From the NCBI GenBank assembly GCA_964389005.1, contig CAYMCV010000052.1, positions 1 through 17,258 on the forward strand: DNA of 17,258 nt, in the 5' to 3' direction. The notes beneath the pieces were generated by a model, which saw only the letters and a list, made by a program, of their open reading frames with translations, did not search any database and was not told the DNA's origin. Positions 1 to 7,101 of this stretch are shown piece after piece. The first letter of the stretch is position 1. Each line of letters starts with the position of its first letter. The position numbers and the translations under genes were made by a program. This stretch comes from CAYMCV01 sp964389005. GTDB taxonomy: Bacteria > Bacillota > Clostridia > Lachnospirales > Lachnospiraceae.

Positions 1-792
1 ATCTCTGACCCTCATCTCCTCTTCCTTCATACCAAGAGATTGTAACCAATTGATGCAGAACTTCTTCCAATATGCAAACCATTCCAAATCCGTGTCCGGT
101 TCACAGAAGAATTCCAACTCCATTTGCTCGAATTCTCTGGTTCTGAACGTGAAATTGCCGGGTGTAATCTCATTTCTGAAAGATTTCCCGACCTGTCCGA
201 TACCAAACGGAATCTTCTTTCTTGATGTTCTCTGCACATTTTTAAAATTGACAAAAATTCCCTGTGCGGTCTCCGGACGAAGGTATACAACATTCTTCGC
301 ATCTTCCGTTACGCCTTGGAATGTTTTAAACATCAAATTAAACTGACGTATGTCGGTAAAATTATGCTTCCCGCAAGTCGGGCACGGAATGCCGTTCTCT
401 TTGATAAAATTCATCATTTTTTCCTGTGACCAAGCATCAACCGCTTCTGTCAGCGCAATCCCTTTCTCCTGACAGTAATCCTCGATAACCTTGTCCGCAC
501 GGAAACGCTCGTGACATTCCTTGCAGTCCATCAACGGATCGGAAAAACCGCCCAAATGACCGGAAGCAATCCATGTCTGCGGATTCATCAAAATGGCACA
601 ATCAACGCCCACATTGTACTGATTCTCCATGATGAACTTCTGCCACCATGCTTTCTTCACGTTATTTTTCAATTCTACACCGAGATTCCCATAATCCCAT
701 GTGTTTGCCAAACCACCGTAGATTTCCGAACCGGGATAAATAAAACCTCTGGCTTTGGCAAGCGTTACAATCTTGTCCATTGATTTTTCCAT
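1..792 (-). CDS. glyS: Glycyl-tRNA synthetase, class II dimeric type (N-terminal 264 residues; truncated by window edge)
   Basis: This enzyme charges tRNA-Gly with glycine in the cytoplasm. The first 264 residues are in the window, and the catalytic remainder and anticodon-binding domain lie beyond position 1. The N-terminus has the family pattern IYGGLANTWDYGNLG at residues 24-38. Two Cys pairs follow (C90-x2-C93 and C137-x2-C140), probably one zinc site in the insertion. The class II motif 2 region starts with FRNE at 205-208 and continues with RTREFEQME at 217-225. RPETAQG sits at 172-178. The start is the ATG at 790-792, preceded by AAGGAG seven bases upstream; a second in-frame ATG four codons later is less well placed. 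It begins 37 bases after the lipoprotein stop with no terminator between, so the two genes are probably cotranscribed. Clostridial glyS genes of this type are single-chain, alpha-2 enzymes (also called glyQS), unlike the alpha2-beta2 glyQ/glyS enzymes. Confidence 0.97.
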   Translation of the reverse strand, partial: MEKSMDKIVTLAKARGFIYPGSEIYGGLANTWDYGNLGVELKNNVKKAWWQKFIMENQYNVGVDCAILMNPQTWIASGHLGGFSDPLMDCKECHERFRADKVIEDYCQEKGIALTEAVDAWSQEKMMNFIKENGIPCPTCGKHNFTDIRQFNLMFKTFQGVTEDAKNVVYLRPETAQGIFVNFKNVQRTSRKKIPFGIGQVGKSFRNEITPGNFTFRTREFEQMELEFFCEPDTDLEWFAYWKKFCINWLQSLGMKEEEMRVRD

Positions 793-829
793 GTCTGTTC
801 TCCTTATCAGTCAAAACCTAAATAATTCA

Positions 830-1435
830 TTATTTAAAAATGATATACGTCATATCCACATTCTCCGAAGCATCTGCCTCATATGGATTGATATACACAA
901 TATCGCTTCCGATATACAGAATCTTCTTGTATACACGAATGCGCGGTGCCTCCTCCATAATAACGATGTGTTTGTCACCCATCTGTCCGATTTCTGTCAA
1001 TCCAATCTGCGCGCCGTCTTTCACTGCCGTTAAATTAATATCCAAAGAATAACCTGCTGCGATTGCGCCCGAAATGGTACCGGCATACAATACCGTCTCC
1101 TGATAAGCGGCATAATCATCCACAGAAGCATAGGTAATACCGACGCGTGCCGTATTGCCTACTTTGGTGCATTCATCCAAAATCAAGCGATCCGCACCGT
1201 TCGCCGCATTATAATCGGCAATTTCTTGTGTCACCATCGTTCTCAGTCCTTCTATATCGTAATAAGCCTGACTGAAATCCTCCACAAAAACAGCACGCAC
1301 TGTGCCGTCTGCATTGATGACCACCGTTGTATGATTGATATCTGCTTCCAGTTCCGTTGCTGTACAGCCAATAAATAATGAAAAAAGGCTTAAAACCAAC
1401 AACAAGCACCGAATTTTCGACCACTTCGTCCTCAT
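830..1435 (-). CDS. Small putative lipoprotein, function unknown
   Basis: The 201-residue product begins with a basic n-region and a hydrophobic segment ending at Cys24 (sequence LFIGC, residues 20-24). This resembles a type II lipoprotein signal, although the -3 position is Phe rather than the preferred Leu. The mature part has no further membrane segment, so the protein is probably anchored outside the cytoplasmic membrane. It contains a regular run of beta-like stretches (TTVVINADGTVRAVFVEDF, residues 36-54), a central acidic/helical stretch and a C-terminus ending YIIFK. I associate similar short lipoproteins with the recO-glyS neighbourhood in Lachnospiraceae, but I cannot attach a named family or function. 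Its ATG is preceded by GGAGAGG with five bases between. It has its own consensus promoter at 1494-1522 and lies directly upstream of glyS. Confidence 0.85.
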   Translation of the reverse strand: MRTKWSKIRCLLLVLSLFSLFIGCTATELEADINHTTVVINADGTVRAVFVEDFSQAYYDIEGLRTMVTQEIADYNAANGADRLILDECTKVGNTARVGITYASVDDYAAYQETVLYAGTISGAIAAGYSLDINLTAVKDGAQIGLTEIGQMGDKHIVIMEEAPRIRVYKKILYIGSDIVYINPYEADASENVDMTYIIFK

Positions 1436-1493
1436 GCTGTCCTCTCCGTTCTTGTCTACCTATAAAAATCGTTCTTCTGCAAACATGCACTAT

Positions 1494-1522
1494 ATTATAC
1501 CGAAGTCCGCGTACTTTTTCAA
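1494..1522 (-). promoter_or_regulatory. Sigma-A promoter for the lipoprotein-glyS unit
   Basis: On the minus strand TTGAAA (1517-1522) and TATAAT (1494-1499) are separated by exactly 17 bases. The -35 hexamer includes the TGA stop codon of the upstream yfhO gene. Transcription should start near 1487, giving a leader of about 50 bases before the lipoprotein ATG. The leader is too short for a T-box. Confidence 0.8.
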
Positions 1523-4104
1523 GCCTTATTTTTGCTGCGGTAACGATTCAGGAAATATATCTTGATACTCACATACAGCAACAACAATAATGCACATGAT
1601 GCAGAAATCAGAATACCCTCTTTCAGACCGCATGGACTATAGGAAAACTCCACTTGGTGTTCTCCTGCGGTCATTGGCACACATACAAATGCATCCCCAA
1701 AACTCTGCGTTTCAACTGTAACACCGTCCACACGTACCGTCCAACCTTCATCAAACGGAATACTCGTAAATAGTACACTGTCTTCATTCATGGTAATATT
1801 CCCTCTTACCAAGCAATCTTCGAATTTTGTCAAGACCAACGGCGTACGTGAAAGTTTATCTGCAACATCGGCAAGCGCCTGCGTATCAAGTGCATATGCC
1901 TGCAACAGCACCTTTTCTTCTTCGTCATCTGTAGGCGTGATTCTGACTATACTACCGGCCTCTACAACTCCCAAATCGATGATGTACTTGAATTTGAGAT
2001 CATCGTATGTGTTTTCCGTCGTTTCCTCATCTTTCGTAATGGAAATTTTTACCTCATCAATATAAGTCTTGACATAGAGGAACAGGCGTGTGTCGTCGTA
2101 AATGTGGATTGTACAGTCAAGTTTCTCAATCAGCCCGTCTGCATCGTCGACCTTCTGCTGCTCCGCATCCTCTGATGCATACTCTCGATTGACCAGTTCG
2201 GTCGGTACCTTATAAAAAAGTGCGACATCCTCGCCCGTCATGGCGGAGGCCAGCGAGTTTTGTATCGCAAAAGGACCATTTTCCTCCCGATTCCAATTGA
2301 TTTCGGCATCGGCATCGACTGCAAATCCAAGCGGAAGCACATGATTGCATTCATAGATAAAAAGCGGCTGCTCCGCATCATCCATAATCTGCTTTGTCGT
2401 ATCTAAAATATGACGTTCCTGTTCTGCAATCAGATATTTCACGGAGAATATCATATCCGTAAAAGGTGTCGTCCCGTCATGCGAATAGGATACGCTCGAA
2501 GTACGCATTCCCATTTCATGACAGAATTCCTTAATACCGTAATCAACCGTAGAACTAAAAATGGAACAGCCCCTGTAAGAATTCCACGAAGCATCATTAT
2601 TGGTATCATGATCGGGCTTTTCAACCCTGTAAAAGTCTTCATTCTCTTCTTCGAGTTTCGTAAGCACCTGCTCAATTGATGCGGAATACTCCTGATATTT
2701 GCTCCTTATCACCACCGAAGTAAACCCCGTAACCGCCACATTCACACAGACTTCCGCAAATAAAAGCCCGAGAATCAGATACGAAAACAGATACTTCTTA
2801 CGCGCGTTCTTCACACGTTGTAAGAAAAACAGTATTATATATGCCAGCAAAAATCCCGCCGTCGTTAAATACACCGCCAAACCATAGGTATTCTCACTTT
2901 CGGGTTGCCAAATCCAGCTTGCCGCAAATGCAAGTGCCATGAGAATACTCGCCGTAATCTGCGCCGCCAAGTGAAGCCCCTCTCTCTTGATATAGGCCTC
3001 ATATGCCATGGTCACACACAGAAATACGAAAAATCCGCTTTCACGCGCAGGAAAATTATTGGGGAAGTGCAATCCATGCCAAATATAATCCAGTATATTT
3101 AAGTTAAAACTTACCAACAAAAATGCAAGCAATCCGCCTTTCATGATTTTGTCGCGCAAGCGAATCTTTACATTGCAAAAGTAAAATGGAATCAATAGCA
3201 GAATCGAAACCGACGCATAAATATTCGGGACTTCATTTCCAAGAAGGTTCAGTTCCACATTCATAAACATTCTTTGAAATAATTCCACAAACGAGTAATA
3301 GAACTCCGGTGTGGTGGGAAATCCCTCGCTGCCTGCCTGCGTCTGTCGCAACGCAAGTGCCATCGGTACAAGAAGAATTGCACAGAGCCCCAGCAAATAA
3401 ATCGTACATAAGCCAAATCGTGCAAATGCCATACATGCATGCGTATATTTCACTCTTCTATTGGTAACACACTCGACAAAAAACCACAGTACCAAGAAAA
3501 TTCCCAGTAAGAATGCCATATAAAAATTGCTGAAAATACAGATTCCCATGGTAATCAAGTACCATTTGCACTTCTTATTGGATATTAAGTTCTCCAAAGA
3601 CCAAATAACGAGCGGTAACAATGCCATGTTATCCAGCCAGATGATGTTACCGGCATACGCCAGAAAAAAAGCAGACAGCGCAAACATCCACGCAAAAGCC
3701 AATGCTTCCATCGGCCTTTTTTTCGACCTTTGCTCGATATAAAACGCAAAAAAGAGCGAAGAAAGTGCGCACTTTATAATGATTTGCGCATTCAACGCTT
3801 CCAAAATCAGCCCTTTCGGAACCAAAAACAGCAGGAGATTGGTCGGCGAGGCCAGATAATATGTATAAACTGCCGGGTAATTACTCCCAAGTCCGAGATT
3901 CCACGCATACAGCAGGCTCTCACCGTTCTTGATTCGCTCGCAAAAATCCCTTGCAAACGGCGCATATTGATGATAAAAATCTACGCGTAAATACGTATTG
4001 TCTCCGAACGGAAACATCCCATGGCAGGCATATATGATGGTTAAAAGTAAAGCCGGCACCAAAAAAGCCAGCAAATAATATGCTCTTTTTGTCAACTTTC
4101 CCAC
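1519..4104 (-). CDS. yfhO: YfhO-family polytopic membrane protein (GT-C type, lipoteichoic acid glycosylation family)
   Basis: The 861-residue product has the layout of YfhO proteins (Pfam bacterial membrane protein YfhO). A first membrane helix spans residues 10-27, followed by an extracytoplasmic loop with the conserved acidic and aromatic pattern GDNTYLRVDFYHQYAPF (34-50). About a dozen further hydrophobic helices extend to roughly residue 475. A soluble extracytoplasmic domain covers about 480-825, and a last helix lies near 829-851 before a basic tail. In Bacillus subtilis YfhO acts with CsbB and GtcA to add sugar to lipoteichoic acid outside the cell from a lipid carrier. No csbB or gtcA homologue lies in this window, so the exact substrate is inferred only from family. 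The gene starts seven bases after the recO stop. The longest frame begins with GTG at 4102-4104; a TTG at 4093-4095 is better placed behind AAGGGG and would remove three residues. Confidence 0.88.
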   Translation of the reverse strand: MGKLTKRAYYLLAFLVPALLLTIIYACHGMFPFGDNTYLRVDFYHQYAPFARDFCERIKNGESLLYAWNLGLGSNYPAVYTYYLASPTNLLLFLVPKGLILEALNAQIIIKCALSSLFFAFYIEQRSKKRPMEALAFAWMFALSAFFLAYAGNIIWLDNMALLPLVIWSLENLISNKKCKWYLITMGICIFSNFYMAFLLGIFLVLWFFVECVTNRRVKYTHACMAFARFGLCTIYLLGLCAILLVPMALALRQTQAGSEGFPTTPEFYYSFVELFQRMFMNVELNLLGNEVPNIYASVSILLLIPFYFCNVKIRLRDKIMKGGLLAFLLVSFNLNILDYIWHGLHFPNNFPARESGFFVFLCVTMAYEAYIKREGLHLAAQITASILMALAFAASWIWQPESENTYGLAVYLTTAGFLLAYIILFFLQRVKNARKKYLFSYLILGLLFAEVCVNVAVTGFTSVVIRSKYQEYSASIEQVLTKLEEENEDFYRVEKPDHDTNNDASWNSYRGCSIFSSTVDYGIKEFCHEMGMRTSSVSYSHDGTTPFTDMIFSVKYLIAEQERHILDTTKQIMDDAEQPLFIYECNHVLPLGFAVDADAEINWNREENGPFAIQNSLASAMTGEDVALFYKVPTELVNREYASEDAEQQKVDDADGLIEKLDCTIHIYDDTRLFLYVKTYIDEVKISITKDEETTENTYDDLKFKYIIDLGVVEAGSIVRITPTDDEEEKVLLQAYALDTQALADVADKLSRTPLVLTKFEDCLVRGNITMNEDSVLFTSIPFDEGWTVRVDGVTVETQSFGDAFVCVPMTAGEHQVEFSYSPCGLKEGILISASCALLLLLYVSIKIYFLNRYRSKNKA

Positions 4105-4109
4105 CCCTT
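4104..4109 (-). promoter_or_regulatory. Ribosome binding site that favours a TTG start for yfhO
   Basis: AAGGGG lies directly against the GTG at 4102-4104, with no spacer, so it cannot serve that codon. It lies eight bases upstream of the in-frame TTG at 4093-4095, which is normal spacing. The real yfhO product probably begins at that TTG (858 residues, starting M-T-K-R). Confidence 0.55.
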
Positions 4110-4111
4110 AA

Positions 4112-4756
4112 CTATATTTCCAGTAACTCCAAAGCCTTGAATTGTTTATCCCAAACAAGCGAAGATACCATGCGTGAAATCTCCTTCAGTTCTGCAAGAA
4201 CCGCATCGCTCACCTGAAACGTATACATCGTTTGTATCGGCGTCCTGCGAATGAATTCGACCGTCTGCGCCGTCGCCGGCATCCAACTGCCTGCGGGCAA
4301 TGCTTCCGGAAATTCTCCGTTTACCATCATTGCCTTCAGTTCAAAAACATGTCTGATAAAAACAACGGGAAACTTCTCGGACACCAATGCGCGCATCGAT
4401 TGCAGCAGAAGTTTCAGCATTTCTCGTTCATCGTTATTTTCTCTGGTATAATAATCCGCAATTTCCAAGAAATACATTCCGTAATATGCAAGAGAATAAT
4501 TGCTTCTCAATTCTTCGAAGTAATATGAAATATCGGCATCAGCAAGCGAATAGGAGTTTCTTCCGACAAACAATTTGAATTCTCCAAAGCAAAAGGGATT
4601 CATCGAGGCCATAAAACGGTTGTTTTGGCGTCGAGCTCCCTTCGCAAATACAGAAATCTTTCCGCATTCATTTGTTAGAATTACGACCCTCCTGTCATAT
4701 TCACCGATAGGTTCCGTCTTCAGAACCATCCCCATCACGCTCATAAAGTCTTGCAT
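4112..4756 (-). CDS. recO: DNA repair protein RecO (short form)
   Basis: RecO helps load RecA on SSB-coated single-stranded DNA in the RecFOR pathway and can anneal complementary strands. The 214-residue product starts with the RecO OB-fold. The typical pattern is VLKTEPIGEYDRRVVILT (11-28), then GKISVFAKGARR (32-43) and a region equivalent to the usual FxxGEFKLF turn. A helical domain follows to the end. The protein is about 30 residues shorter than Bacillus RecO. It has no CxxC pair where many RecO proteins carry a four-Cys zinc motif; that stretch reads NGEFPEALPAGSWMP. The annotated ATG (4754-4756) has AAGGG eight bases upstream. An ATG four codons downstream is an alternative that would still overlap the yqzL-like frame. 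Its 5' end overlaps that small gene, which suggests coupled translation. Confidence 0.92.
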   Translation of the reverse strand: MQDFMSVMGMVLKTEPIGEYDRRVVILTNECGKISVFAKGARRQNNRFMASMNPFCFGEFKLFVGRNSYSLADADISYYFEELRSNYSLAYYGMYFLEIADYYTRENNDEREMLKLLLQSMRALVSEKFPVVFIRHVFELKAMMVNGEFPEALPAGSWMPATAQTVEFIRRTPIQTMYTFQVSDAVLAELKEISRMVSSLVWDKQFKALELLEI

Positions 4757-4865
4757 CTTCGTATCCCTTCAACTCTTGCGAACGATTCCTAGCCCTTACA
4801 AATTCCAAATAATCTTCAACTTTCCCCGTATCTGTAAATCTGTTCCAGTCATTTTGGTTTTCCAT
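4701..4865 (-). CDS. yqzL: YqzL-like small protein
   Basis: A 54-residue frame lies between era and recO, where B. subtilis carries yqzL. Its N-terminal part has the spaced residues of that family: W-x2-F-x2-TG-x-[VI]-x2-YL (sequence WNRFTDTGKVEDYLEF, residues 7-22). The function of YqzL is not known. The best start is the ATG at 4863-4865, preceded by a GGGGG run eight bases upstream. The same frame extends upstream to a GTG at 4914-4916 that has no ribosome binding site. The charged C-terminal tail overlaps the first 56 bases of recO in another frame. I regard the gene as real because motif and position agree, but the C-terminal half has no support other than the open frame. Confidence 0.72.
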   Translation of the reverse strand: MENQNDWNRFTDTGKVEDYLEFVRARNRSQELKGYEDARLYERDGDGSEDGTYR

Positions 4866-4888
4866 CACATGTACCCCCGTAATCTTAT

Positions 4889-4911
4889 GTTCCGTAAATT
4901 CCGTTCGGAAC
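4889..4911 (-). repeat. Short inverted repeat between era and yqzL
   Basis: GTTCCG (4889-4894) and CGGAAC (4906-4911) are perfect inverted 6-mers separated by 11 bases. The spacer contains a further TTCCG copy. There is no T-run after it on the minus strand, so it is not a standard terminator. It could be a weak RNA hairpin in the era-yqzL-recO transcript, or chance. Confidence 0.3.
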
Positions 4912-4947
4912 TTCACACTACTGTTAGGGTTTGCCGTTTAGGAAAAA

Positions 4948-5850
4948 CTATTCTGATTCTTTTGGATTATATCCGAAATTTTTAAGTAAAAAATCGCTGT
5001 CTCTCCAGTCTTTTTTTACCTTAATCCACAACTGTAAGTTCACTCTGCAACCGAGCATCGGTTCTATCTGCATGCGGGCATTGGTACCGAGTTTCTTAAT
5101 CATTGCGCCGCCTTTTCCGATGATAATTCCTTTGTGGGACTCACGTTCGCAGACAATTGTCGCCTCAATGTCAGCCAATCCTTTTCTGAACTTCATGCTG
5201 TCAATGCATACGGCAATTCCATGCGGAATCTCATCATCAAACAGCCGTAATGCCTGCTCACGAATCAGTTCTGCAACAATCTGACGTTCCGGCTGATCCG
5301 TCACGGTATCCTTATCATAAAAAGCCGGTCCGTAAGGCAGGTATTTCCGAATGCATTCCAACAATTCACCGGTATTATCCGCCATTAACGCCGATATCGG
5401 CACAATCTCGGAAAAATCCATTTCTTTCCGATATGTGTCGATAAAAGATAAAACATCGGCTTTTTTGACTGTATCCGTCTTGTTGATTACAAGAATGACA
5501 GGTGTCTTCGTATTCCGCAATTTTTGAATAATATACTTCTCACCTGCACCGATATAGTTGCTCGGCTCCACCAACCACAACACCACATCCGCATCCTCAA
5601 GTGTGCGCTCTGCCACGTTCACCATATAGTTCCCAAGTTTGCTTTTGGCTTGGTGAATTCCGGGGGTATCTACAAAAACAATCTGTACATCATCATCTGT
5701 ATAAACCGTCTGAATTCGGTTTCTTGTCGTCTGGGGTTTGTTGGACGTTATTGCAATCTTCTGACCGATGAATGTATTCATCAGTGTGGATTTCCCGACA
5801 TTCGGTCTTCCGATTAATGCCACAAACCCCGACTTAAAGTTTTCTTTCAT
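4948..5850 (-). CDS. era: GTPase Era
   Basis: Era is an essential GTPase that binds the 3' end of 16S rRNA and assists 30S subunit maturation at the membrane face of the cytoplasm. The 300-residue product has the expected length and all G motifs: GRPNVGKS (14-21), the switch I region around PQTTRNR (39-45), DTPG (61-64), NKTD (123-126) and SAL (153-155). The C-terminal KH domain carries GKGG at 245-248 in the usual context. The ATG overlaps the stop of the upstream DUF4349 gene by four bases (ATGA), a sign of translational coupling, and GGAG lies upstream. The gene is followed by yqzL and recO, the usual Firmicute order. Confidence 0.98.
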   Translation of the reverse strand: MKENFKSGFVALIGRPNVGKSTLMNTFIGQKIAITSNKPQTTRNRIQTVYTDDDVQIVFVDTPGIHQAKSKLGNYMVNVAERTLEDADVVLWLVEPSNYIGAGEKYIIQKLRNTKTPVILVINKTDTVKKADVLSFIDTYRKEMDFSEIVPISALMADNTGELLECIRKYLPYGPAFYDKDTVTDQPERQIVAELIREQALRLFDDEIPHGIAVCIDSMKFRKGLADIEATIVCERESHKGIIIGKGGAMIKKLGTNARMQIEPMLGCRVNLQLWIKVKKDWRDSDFLLKNFGYNPKESE

Positions 5851-6959
5851 TCACGTTTCTCCGCAGTTTTCGTTTCTTCTATTGCCGCGTTCTCGCTCTC
5901 CGCTTGCTTTTCAATAAGTGCTTCTTTTTTCTTGCGACGCTTTTCCGCTTGCTTTTTTACTATACATTTAATGATAAAAATTATCAACCTAATTGAGAAG
6001 AAAATTACCGCACACCAGAACAGGAACAATACGATATTGGGAATATTGATTACGAAGCCGATACCGAATTCTTTAAATCCCCTACCGATTTCTTTGATAT
6101 TCGTCATAAATCCGTCTGCGATGCGTTCTCCCGTGGTTTTTTCCACGATTTCCGTCGGTGTGTAAACTTCCACTTCCTGCACATTCAATATTACGGTCGC
6201 ATAATCTACAAGATTGTCATAGGTACGAAGCTGTGATTCCATACTCTCAATGCTGTATCTGACTTCCGTCAATCTCTGTGTTAAGTATACAATATCCTCA
6301 ACTGTCGTCGCCTGCTCCAAAAGACCTAAAAGGCTCTCCTGTTCCGCCAAGAACATCTTCTTCTTGCTTTCCGTATCAACATAAGCAAGTGTCACATTCT
6401 CCGTACTGGTATTCTTGCTGACCACGTTCGAAATGCCCGAAACATCCGATACAAAGGAATCCAACTGATTTGCAGGTATTCTCGCCGTCAAGTTCGCATA
6501 TCTTGTCTGACGCGTCGCTACATAACCGCTCCCGTTGTATGTATACTGGTACTCAATGTATCCGCCGAGTGCAGAAATCTTATTTTCCAAATTACCCATC
6601 AACTGATCAAAGTCTTCTGTTTCAACTTCCATGTTGACGGTCTTAATCAACTTCTGTCCGGTTGCGCTTTGTTGCGTTGTTTGATTGCTTCCGGTATTCG
6701 CAGATGCAACCCTGCTTTCTTCTTCCGCTACCATTTGATTTGTTGCTGAAAAACCGTCGTCATACGCTCCTGCCCCGGAGAGCGCATCAGCCGGTTCTGC
6801 CGCCATCGGGGTCTCCTCATAGTACTCATTTGCATCATATGCTGCCGTCTTCATATCCATACTGGAGCCACTTGATGCACATCCGACCAAAACCGTTGCT
6901 GTCATCACCGATAACATCAATAAAGCAATCTCTTTCTTCAAACACATTTTCTTTCTCAT
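5847..6959 (-). CDS. DUF4349 lipoprotein with a C-terminal membrane helix
   Basis: The 370-residue product has a lipoprotein signal with lipobox LVGC (24-27). It continues with a low-complexity Ser/Ala/Glu linker (28-100) and then the DUF4349 fold. That fold has a KTVNMEVETEDFDQL strand-helix (106-120), TARIPANQLDSFV (158-170) and a coiled-coil hairpin at about 200-250. It ends with a hydrophobic helix (about 303-331) and a highly basic then acidic cytoplasmic tail. Lipid at the N-terminus plus a transmembrane helix near the C-terminus places the folded domain outside the membrane, tied at both ends. The function of DUF4349 is unknown. The ATG follows AGGAGG with six bases between. The gene leads the group era-yqzL-recO-yfhO and overlaps era by four bases. 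Confidence 0.9.
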   Translation of the reverse strand: MRKKMCLKKEIALLMLSVMTATVLVGCASSGSSMDMKTAAYDANEYYEETPMAAEPADALSGAGAYDDGFSATNQMVAEEESRVASANTGSNQTTQQSATGQKLIKTVNMEVETEDFDQLMGNLENKISALGGYIEYQYTYNGSGYVATRQTRYANLTARIPANQLDSFVSDVSGISNVVSKNTSTENVTLAYVDTESKKKMFLAEQESLLGLLEQATTVEDIVYLTQRLTEVRYSIESMESQLRTYDNLVDYATVILNVQEVEVYTPTEIVEKTTGERIADGFMTNIKEIGRGFKEFGIGFVINIPNIVLFLFWCAVIFFSIRLIIFIIKCIVKKQAEKRRKKKEALIEKQAESENAAIEETKTAEKRE

Positions 6960-6989
6960 CCTTCTCCTCCTATTCGTCCTTTTACGTTA

Positions 6990-7060
6990 GGCGCTCTTGT
7001 TATTCTTTTATTCGCCCCAATCGCTTTGCTTGGCGCTTTCATAACATAGATACGCCCCAA
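6990..7060 (-). repeat. Tandem pair of related ~30-bp elements upstream of the DUF4349 gene
   Basis: Two units, 6990-7020 (31 bases) and 7032-7060 (29 bases), both begin GGCGCT and end CGCCCCAA on the plus strand. On the transcribed minus strand they read TTGGGGCG, then 15 to 17 AT-rich bases, then AGCGCC. The inner parts differ. They fill the middle of the 142-base gap between the M16 peptidase gene and the DUF4349 gene. I find no standard -35/-10 pair here, and neither unit is followed by a T-run. They could be regulator sites, or the remains of a small duplication. Confidence 0.5.
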
Positions 7061-7101
7061 GAGAGTTATTTTATGGAAAATGTTCAAAATAAACAGACCA
7101 A

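Noticed and set aside
793..829. T-box riboswitch before glyS
   Set aside because: The gap is only 37 bases and holds no specifier stem, T-box sequence or terminator.
1500..1516. AAGT/ACTT inverted repeat as a yfhO terminator
   Set aside because: Only four base pairs, located within the promoter spacer and without a T-run.
4866..4916. GTG start extending the YqzL-like protein by 17 residues
   Set aside because: There is no ribosome binding site before it, and the family pattern begins after the internal ATG at 4865.
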